DNA of 59,316 nucleotides from an uncultured Planctomyces sp. Its GTDB lineage: Bacteria; Planctomycetota; Planctomycetia; Planctomycetales; Planctomycetaceae. The stretch spans positions 1-59,316 of the forward strand of contig CALDJX010000135.1 in assembly GCA_937899075.1 (NCBI GenBank), written 5' to 3'. Under the pieces are notes generated by a model, which did no database searches, was not told the DNA's origin, and saw only the letters and a list, made by a program, of their open reading frames with translations. Each line of letters opens with the position of its first letter. Position 1 is the first letter of the stretch. This document shows, one piece after another, positions 53,766 to 59,316 of this stretch. The position numbers were made by a program, and so were the translations under genes.

Positions 53766-55052
53766 TCAGGCGGCAAACTCACGGAAGATTAGCGAAACGT
53801 TCTGCCCACCAAAACCGAAGCTGTTCGAAAGGCAAGTAGTCACCTTTGTCTCGCGAGGCTGATTAGCGATGTAGTCCAGATCGCAAACCGGGTCAGGCGT
53901 TTCGTAGTTGATGGTTGGCGGAAGCACGTTTCGGTTAATCGCCAACAGGCAGGTAATTGCCTCGACGCTGCCCGCTGCGGCAATCAGATGTCCCATCATG
54001 CTCTTAATGCTGGAAACCGGCGTTCCCTGAGCGTACTGGCCAAGAGCCTGTTTGCAGGCCAGAGTTTCGACCTGATCGTTGACCTTGGTACTGGTCCCGT
54101 GGGCGTTGATATAGTCGATGCCGTCCGTGTTGACACCAGCATCGTTCAGAGCCATGCGAATGCAGGCGGTTGCTCCGCGGCCTTCCGGGTGAATGTCGGT
54201 CACTCGGTAAGCGTCGGCGGTTGATCCGTATCCGGCGAGTTCGCCGTAAATTTTCGCGCCGCGTGCTTTGGCGTGTTCGAGTTCTTCGAGAATCAGGATT
54301 CCCGCACCTTCGCCCAGCACAAAGCCGTCGCGGTTCTTATCGAACGGTCGCGATGCTTCCTGCGGGTTTTCGTTGTGTGTCGACAGTGCGGTCAGCAGAT
54401 TGAAACCCGTCAAACCGAACGGATGAATCATGCTGTGCGCGCCGCCGGAAATCATGACGTTCGCGTCGCCGCGTCGAATCATCTCGGTGGCTTCGCCAAT
54501 TGCCTGACTCGATGCAGCACAGGCTGTCAGGCAGTTCATGTTTGGGCCTTGAGCGTTGAACAGACTTGCCAGATGCCCGGCGGTCATGTTCGGCTCCTGC
54601 TCGAGTTCGGACTCTGCGTGAAGTTGTTCCATGCCGAAACGAGCGAACGCTTCGAGATCGACTTCGTTTTCCACTCGAGCTTGAGCGATCAGGCCCATGA
54701 ACAGGTTGAAGTCCTGCGTCCCTTCACCGGCTCCGAGGTACACGCCGAATGTCGACGGGTCCAGATTCTTCATGTTCCGAAGGCCCGAATCGTTCATCGC
54801 CTCGGTGGCCGCACCGATGGCAAAGTGAATATTTCGACCGGCGTATTTGAAGCGTTCTACATTGTCGATGTAGTTCGACAGGTCAAAGTCTTTGACCTGC
54901 GAAGCGAACTTCGTCGGAAACTTTGATGCGTCGAAATAAGTGATCCAGTCGATTCCGCTGCGGCACTCCATCATGGAATCCCACATCGTATCGAGCGTCT
55001 TCCCGACGGGCGTCATGCAGCCCATGCCTGTAACAACGACTCGGCGTCTCAT
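53766..55052 (-). CDS. fabF: Beta-ketoacyl-ACP synthase II-type
   Basis: This 428-aa ketosynthase has all catalytic residues: Cys178 in LTACAASS, His318 in NAHGTST, Lys350 and His355 in KSMMGHLIAAAG. It extends acyl-ACP by two carbons using malonyl-ACP. The start MRRRVVVTGMG (ATG 55052) is the family start. It is the fifth gene of a cluster with two dehydratases, a reductase and an ACP, which together lack only malonyl transfer and enoyl reduction. Confidence 0.93.
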   Translation of the reverse strand: MRRRVVVTGMGCMTPVGKTLDTMWDSMMECRSGIDWITYFDASKFPTKFASQVKDFDLSNYIDNVERFKYAGRNIHFAIGAATEAMNDSGLRNMKNLDPSTFGVYLGAGEGTQDFNLFMGLIAQARVENEVDLEAFARFGMEQLHAESELEQEPNMTAGHLASLFNAQGPNMNCLTACAASSQAIGEATEMIRRGDANVMISGGAHSMIHPFGLTGFNLLTALSTHNENPQEASRPFDKNRDGFVLGEGAGILILEELEHAKARGAKIYGELAGYGSTADAYRVTDIHPEGRGATACIRMALNDAGVNTDGIDYINAHGTSTKVNDQVETLACKQALGQYAQGTPVSSIKSMMGHLIAAAGSVEAITCLLAINRNVLPPTINYETPDPVCDLDYIANQPRETKVTTCLSNSFGFGGQNVSLIFREFAA

Positions 55053-55170
55053 TGCTCGGTCCTCGAGAATCGTAAAGCTGTGCGAGGAAATTGTAGGGCG
55101 GGCATTACCCACCACGATATGTGTTCTTCAGAAATCAGCGGCAATTCCCGCTGAGCTCGATCCGCAAAAC

Positions 55171-55650
55171 TTAAGTACCGTCACCGGCCTGACCGACATC
55201 CAGAATACCAAGCAGATTCATCGAGAAGACAAAATTCTTCTGATCAATCGATCCAAACTGCGAGTCCTTCTGGTCGAGATGCACAAACATGATCTCGGCC
55301 TCAGCGACCAGCCGATCTCCGACATGCGCCGTGACATCCACTCCGCCACCTTCATCACGCGAGTCTGTCAGTGTCGCGGTATAAATCAGCGAGTCACCAG
55401 GCACGGCCCACGAGTGGAACGTGACCTTGGGCACTTTTGCCAGGATGACGATGTGTTCGAAGTCGTTGACTTCGCCGAGCAGAATGCCTCCAGTTTGAGC
55501 CATCCCTTCGATCATCAACGAACCCGGCATGATTGCGAAACCAGGAAAATGATCGTGGAGATGCTCTTCGGCCAGGCTGACGTTTTTGACAGCTTTGGCA
55601 AACTTGCCGCTTTCGAATTCGACGAATCGATCGATCCAGAACCAGCGCAT
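55171..55650 (-). CDS. 3-hydroxyacyl-ACP dehydratase, FabZ-like (second copy)
   Basis: This 159-aa hot-dog-fold protein has the active-site His34 in HDHFPGFAIMPG and Glu48 in LMIEGMAQTGG. It dehydrates 3-hydroxyacyl-ACP. It is similar in design to the FabZ-like protein at 57277-57756 but clearly divergent, so the two may act on different chain lengths or one may be specialised. Confidence 0.9.
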   Translation of the reverse strand: MRWFWIDRFVEFESGKFAKAVKNVSLAEEHLHDHFPGFAIMPGSLMIEGMAQTGGILLGEVNDFEHIVILAKVPKVTFHSWAVPGDSLIYTATLTDSRDEGGGVDVTAHVGDRLVAEAEIMFVHLDQKDSQFGSIDQKNFVFSMNLLGILDVGQAGDGT

Positions 55651-55710
55651 GTGACTTACCTTGAACCCTGACCAGTTGGTTCAGCAGGAGAAATTATGAC
55701 GAACTGACGC

Positions 55711-55795
55711 AAGAACGCTGAGCCGCAAAGACTCGCAACGTGAAGCAATCACGAGCGAAAACAGTCTTTGCGAATCTCTGCGTCTTCGCGACTTT
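55711..55795. repeat. Diverged GCAAAGACTCGC-type palindromic element
   Basis: cgcaaagact (55724-55733) and agtctttgcg (55763-55772) are perfectly inverted, and the surroundings contain degenerate gaacgctgag/tctctgcgtcttcgcg units. It resembles the AACGCAGAG subfamily in style but is more diverged. It lies in the gap between the ACP and the second FabZ-like gene. Confidence 0.5.
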
Positions 55796-55807
55796 GCATC
55801 AAAAGAA

Positions 55808-56197
55808 CTAGCCAGCGTTCAGCTTGTTCTCGACAAAGTTCGTGATCATGTTGACCGTGAACAGGCTCTGAATGTTTTCGACCTTTGGATCATCCGCAAA
55901 AGAATCGATGTCAGCGTGCGGCATCTTCTCCCGCATGGTGGCAAGACCTTCCGCCGTGACTTTTCCGTCGTCGACGAATGATGCGTCGGCGGCGAGGTTT
56001 TCTGGAAACAGTTCGCCTCGTGGAATTTTGATTCCGAAGTTCTTTTCAAGACGGAAAACGATGTCCAGAAAATCGATGGACTCAGCTCCAAGGTCGTCGA
56101 CCAGCGTCGCATTCTCGGTTACTTCGTCGTCGTCGACCCCCAGTGCGTCAACCAGAGTTTCCTGAACCTTCTCGAAGATTTCGTCGCGTGATGCCAT
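55808..56197 (-). CDS. Long acyl carrier protein
   Basis: This 129-aa ACP has the phosphopantetheine site Ser40 in DLGAESIDFLDIVF. It is about 50 residues longer than the usual 78-80 aa. The extra part (about residues 60-110, ELFPENLAADASFV...MPHADIDSFADD) lies between helix II and the last helix. The long form and its place in a dedicated gene cluster suggest it serves a special lipid pathway rather than bulk fatty acid synthesis; that is inference. Confidence 0.9.
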   Translation of the reverse strand: MASRDEIFEKVQETLVDALGVDDDEVTENATLVDDLGAESIDFLDIVFRLEKNFGIKIPRGELFPENLAADASFVDDGKVTAEGLATMREKMPHADIDSFADDPKVENIQSLFTVNMITNFVENKLNAG

Positions 56198-56407
56198 TTG
56201 GCCTTCTCCTCAGAGTTGGGGCTGTTGGACCCCGTTTGTTTCGCCGCAGACCCAGCTTGTTCTGTCATCAGTCCGGCGAAATGACTGCTGACTCGAACCC
56301 AGAAATATCAATTTCAGAGTGCCTGACCGGGCTCTCTGAAAACCTGCAACACGTGCAGGAGACCCGCAAAACTAATCTCTATTTCAAAACTTCAATTCAG
56401 TTCCGAC

Positions 56408-57163
56408 CTACATGCCGCTGCCGAGCGTCAGCCCGCCATCGACGGTCAGAATCTGACCCGTAATGTAAGACGCATCGTCGCTCGCCAGGAACAACGCAGC
56501 GTTTGCAATATCTTCAGGCTCTCCGAGACGTCGGACAGCGATCTGTTTTTTGATTTCTTTTCCGGCAGCGTTCCGAATCGCTTCCGTCATGTCCGTGGCG
56601 ATGAAGCCGGGAGCGATCGAGTTAACCGTGATATTTCGCTTGCCCATTTCGTAGGCGAGACATCGGCTGAAACCGTCGATGCCGCCTTTCGTCGCGGCGT
56701 AGTTGGTCTGACCAGGATTGCCGTACCGTCCGGCGACGCTGGAGATATTCACGACTCGGCCATACCGAGCGGACATCATGTGAGTCACCGCCGCTTTGCA
56801 GTAGTGGAACATGCTGTTGAGGTTTGTATTGATGACGTCCATCCACTCGTCTTCAGCCATGCGGACAAGCAGGTTGTCGCGAATGATTCCGGCGTTGTTG
56901 ACGAGGATGTCGATCTTTTCCCACTTCTCGACAACGGCGTTGACGACTTCGACGGCCCGTTCACCGCTGGCGGCGTCGGCCTGAAAGGCGACGGCTTCGC
57001 GCTGGTCGAGTTCAAGTTCTTTGACTAAACCGTCGGCGGCTTCTTTGTTCGAATTATAAGTGAAGGCGACTTTTGCACCCTCTTTGGCCAGAGCATGAAC
57101 GATGGCGCGGCCAATTCCTCGGCTGCCGCCGGTCACGAGTGCTACCTTGCCTGCCAGTTTCAT
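56408..57163 (-). CDS. fabG: 3-oxoacyl-ACP reductase
   Basis: This 251-aa SDR has TGGSRGIG (11-18), NNAG (89-92), and the catalytic Ser142, Tyr155, Lys159 (YAATK). The C-terminus (YITGQILTVDGGL) is FabG-like. It reduces 3-oxoacyl-ACP with NADPH. It lies between the first FabZ-like gene and the ACP gene, as in FAS-type clusters. Confidence 0.93.
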   Translation of the reverse strand: MKLAGKVALVTGGSRGIGRAIVHALAKEGAKVAFTYNSNKEAADGLVKELELDQREAVAFQADAASGERAVEVVNAVVEKWEKIDILVNNAGIIRDNLLVRMAEDEWMDVINTNLNSMFHYCKAAVTHMMSARYGRVVNISSVAGRYGNPGQTNYAATKGGIDGFSRCLAYEMGKRNITVNSIAPGFIATDMTEAIRNAAGKEIKKQIAVRRLGEPEDIANAALFLASDDASYITGQILTVDGGLTLGSGM

Positions 57164-57276
57164 AGTCGTCTCCTCAAGGCTGCCGCATCGCGATCAGCCG
57201 AGCGTATCCGTTTTTCTGAAAGCTCGATGTGTGCCACCGAACTGAGAAGTTTTGTTTGTTCCGAAATCAGTCCGTA

Positions 57277-57756
57277 CTACTCGGTCGGCGGTTGCCAGAC
57301 CTGAGCGTATAGCTCTTTCATTTTGCCGGTGAGGTATTCGTCGATCTTCGCCTGCGACTCATTCTTGTCCCGCAGGTTGAACTGCGACAGAGTGATGCGA
57401 GCAGAAACTGCCGATTCGCCATCGACCGTGCTCGTCGCCTTAAAAGTACACTCGTCGTCGCCCCACTTGTGAGTCTTCAAGTTAACCACAAGCTGTTTGC
57501 CTGGCGTGACAAAGCTGTTGAATTTGACCGCTTTCGCTTCTTTGAGCAACACAGTCGAATACTTGAAATCTTCCGTCGCACGCATCAGCCACGCACCGGA
57601 CTGGACGATCGCCTCGACCATCAGGACGCCCGGCATCACGGCGAAGCCTGGAAAGTGATCCTGCAAGTACTCTTCGGCGAGTGAAAGATTCTTGACCGTC
57701 GTGATCGACTGACCTTTGTCGAGCTCAACGATTCTGTCAACCAGTGTAAAACGCAT
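57277..57756 (-). CDS. 3-hydroxyacyl-ACP dehydratase, FabZ-like (first copy)
   Basis: This 159-aa hot-dog-fold protein has His34 in QDHFPGFAVMPG and Glu48 in LMVEAIVQSG. The start ATG 57756 has AGGGCG about 8 nt upstream; a longer frame upstream lacks similarity. It is the first gene of the fatty-acid cluster. The C-terminal tail (DKNESQAKIDEYLTGKMKELY) is longer than in typical FabZ. Confidence 0.9.
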   Translation of the reverse strand: MRFTLVDRIVELDKGQSITTVKNLSLAEEYLQDHFPGFAVMPGVLMVEAIVQSGAWLMRATEDFKYSTVLLKEAKAVKFNSFVTPGKQLVVNLKTHKWGDDECTFKATSTVDGESAVSARITLSQFNLRDKNESQAKIDEYLTGKMKELYAQVWQPPTE

Positions 57757-58381
57757 CCGAAACGCCCTGAAAACGGAACGGTATCTTCGCAAAACCGCCT
57801 GTCAGACACCCCTGAAGATTCTGGAAGCTCCGCTGAATCATCGCCCAGACTGGTGACGAAAAAACGGGCCAACCGGCTTCTTCATTTGTCGGGAAAAGTT
57901 CACATTCGAGTGTTTAGTGGCGAATCTCTGATCGACTTGCGTACCCAGCCTGATCGATCGAAGAATGCAGAAAACAACGAAAAATGACTCGCATTGTCTG
58001 AAAGGAGCACGAAAAGGCATGACCCAGCTATGCCTCGTTGCGCAGCGACCTCGCGGTGGGATGGAAAGCGGGCCACTGTACCCACGGTAGAATGCTGTTT
58101 CAAGGGCATAGAACGGCTGATTCTGGTGCCCATTTCATACGACCTGACAACCTGCCACACCTGCCGGTTGTGCCGTTCAGGAAAGGGCCACGAGTACCTG
58201 CTGCTTAGTCGAACATCCAGTGTTTAGAACCACGAATGGACACGAAGAAACACGAATTACTGGTGCCCATATCCTGAATTTATTCGTGTCTCTTCGTGTC
58301 CATTCGTGGTTCGATTAATCTCTGTCGAATAGGGAAATGCACCCGGGCCCCTGAACGCACAGGTTCACACGCGAGAACAAT
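57757..58381. other. Intergenic region with palindromic repeat
   Basis: About 625 nt lie between the fatty-acid cluster (minus) and the DUF6817-like gene (plus). No convincing gene is present. It contains the palindrome at 58228-58311. An 11-nt phrase (ctggtgcccat) occurs at 58123 and again in the palindrome loop at 58260. Confidence 0.45.
58228..58311. repeat. CACGAATGG-type hairpin without a gene
   Basis: The 30-nt arms at 58228-58257 and 58282-58311 match at 29 of 30 positions around a 24-nt loop. Each has three spaced cacgaa units. The design (tandem short units, then their inversion, 24-nt loop) is the same as in the CCACGGAAG hairpins of the Bat operon, but the unit sequence differs. 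It may belong to a third subfamily. Confidence 0.85.
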
Positions 58382-58918
58382 ATGGCCACCTTCAAAGAAC
58401 TGACAGACTTCTTTCAGCAGGTCGGAGCGGCCGACGTCAGCCACACGACGAAGTCGTACCTCGCGCACGCGATCTCCGTTCACGGCGACCTGAAGAAGTG
58501 GGGCTGCGACGAGGACCTGCAGAACGTCGGGCTGTTTCACTCAATCTACGGAACGGAACGTTTTCAGCGATTTACGTTGCCACTCGAACGCCGCGACGAA
58601 GTGAAGGCGCTCATCGGCGAGCGTGCCGAGTGGCTGTCCTACTTAAACTGTGCGATGGACCGGGCTCACTTCGATTGCGAAGCGCTCAAGGCCGACGGCC
58701 CCGAAGGATTCCTCGACCGCTACACCGGAGAAGTCATCAAGCTGTCACCGCAGGACGAAGCGGATCTGAACACGATCCATCTTTGCGACTGGCTCGAGCA
58801 GGTTGGCCGGTCCAAAGACTGGAACTACCGCCGAGAGGTCTATCGCAAGCTCGCCGAGCAACTCGGCGGAATCGCTCTGGAATCTTACGACGCGGTCTAC
58901 GCCAGCGAATCTGAATAA
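58382..58918 (+). CDS. DUF6817-like (HD-like) protein
   Basis: This 178-aa protein has the pattern HTTKSYLAHAISVHGDLKKWG and GLFHSIYGTERF, resembling a His-rich helical hydrolase-like fold (DUF6817). No known function. Start ATG 58382. No operon partner is evident; the next gene begins 108 nt downstream. Confidence 0.8.
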   Translation: MATFKELTDFFQQVGAADVSHTTKSYLAHAISVHGDLKKWGCDEDLQNVGLFHSIYGTERFQRFTLPLERRDEVKALIGERAEWLSYLNCAMDRAHFDCEALKADGPEGFLDRYTGEVIKLSPQDEADLNTIHLCDWLEQVGRSKDWNYRREVYRKLAEQLGGIALESYDAVYASESE

Positions 58919-59026
58919 ACAGTGTGGCCTCGCGCCGCAGGTTGCGGATCCTGACCGACGCTTTCATGATGCTGAGAGCCTGCGTCGGGCAACCTGTCCG
59001 GCCAACGACCCTCGCAGGACCCAGGC

Positions 59027-59316
59027 ATGAAGGTACGCACAAAATCCACTGGACTCGATTCCGCGGAACTCGCCCAGGCAGCGCTGCGCGAAAGTGACGA
59101 CCGGTATCGTCAACTCGCCGAGCATGTCCGAGACGTCTTCTGGTTGCTGGAAGTCTCGACCGGCCAGGTGCTCTACCTCAACGATGCCTTCAACACAGTC
59201 TTCGGCAGATCGGCTCAACCGGTCTACGACGACCGCCACGAGTGGCTCGCCGCGATTCACGTTGACGACCGAGGGACAATCGAAGATCTGCACTCATCCA
59301 TCGCCGACGGCACGGA
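59027..59316 (+). CDS. PAS-domain sensor protein, N-terminal part (runs off the window)
   Basis: The open frame from ATG 59027 continues to the window edge without a stop (96 codons). It encodes a PAS-like domain (ESDDRYRQLAEHVRDVFWL, VLYLNDAFNTVFG, HEWLAAIHVDDR). Such N-termini usually belong to sensor histidine kinases or diguanylate cyclases; the output domain is outside the window. AGGA about 8 nt upstream supports the start. Confidence 0.8.
   Translation, partial: MKVRTKSTGLDSAELAQAALRESDDRYRQLAEHVRDVFWLLEVSTGQVLYLNDAFNTVFGRSAQPVYDDRHEWLAAIHVDDRGTIEDLHSSIADGT

Overview
This window looks like chromosomal DNA from a planctomycete (Planctomycetota, probably class Planctomycetia; I cannot name the genus). 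The grounds are: two DUF1080 proteins; a large ThuA/NPCBM/PVC-type cytochrome c protein; a formylglycine-dependent sulfatase; a Tat-exported Gfo/Idh/MocA oxidoreductase; Ca-binding repeat proteins with planctomycetal LExR-LL-like N-terminal motifs; a MoxR-DUF58-BatA operon; and moderately GC-rich sequence with many long antisense shadow frames. No tRNA, rRNA or CRISPR array was recognised.

Layout. 1-9.2 kb (+): DUF1080 protein and giant ThuA-NPCBM-PVC-cytochrome protein (possibly one protein split at an A10 run), a ParD/ParE-type toxin-antitoxin pair, a metallophosphatase, an SDR dehydrogenase and an aspartoacylase-like hydrolase. 9.3-14.8 kb (-): a BlaI remnant with an intact operator, pgsA, a CehA/PHP hydrolase, and a PaeR7I/XhoI-like restriction-modification pair. 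15.2-22.6 kb: a secreted prenyltransferase-like alpha-toroid protein (+), then sulfatase, DUF1080, tadA and a pectate-lyase/RTX-type protein (-). 23.2-35.5 kb (-): a Bat-type operon running moxR, DUF58, BatA/VWA protein, second VWA-like protein, DUF4175-like membrane protein, PKDG-repeat secreted protein. 36.2-39.4 kb (+): a metzincin-like protease with Ca-binding repeats. 39.4-42.8 kb (-): comEC and def. 43.0-51.1 kb: Gfo/Idh oxidoreductase, a small membrane protein, a DUF3352-like secreted protein (-), a coiled-coil envelope protein with two CxxCxxxHG motifs, and a TPR lipoprotein. 51.1-53.8 kb: Nudix, BtpA-like protein, anchored alpha/beta hydrolase. 53.8-57.8 kb (-): a compact fatty-acid synthesis cluster (two FabZ-like dehydratases, FabG, a long ACP, FabF). 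58.4-59.3 kb (+): a DUF6817-like protein and the start of a PAS sensor protein.

The most interesting structure is in the Bat operon. Two small GxxExxY (PD-(D/E)XK-like) genes sit inside inverted-repeat cassettes that fill the gaps between operon genes. Related hairpins without a gene occur nearby and elsewhere. Two sequence subfamilies are visible (AACGCAGAG-type and CCACGGAAG-type). Each has one GxxExxY-bearing copy and at least one gene-less copy in this window. This resembles the REPIN/RAYT arrangement, but with a nuclease-fold protein in place of a transposase-like one. It suggests that GxxExxY proteins and these palindromes form a mobile-element system. That is inference from arrangement and sequence, not demonstrated activity.

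Other points for a second look: the A10 run that separates DUF1080 from a downstream frame with no good start codon; the BlaI remnant that has kept its operator; a nested palindrome upstream of the TPR lipoprotein; and a C9 tract in the alpha/beta hydrolase gene.
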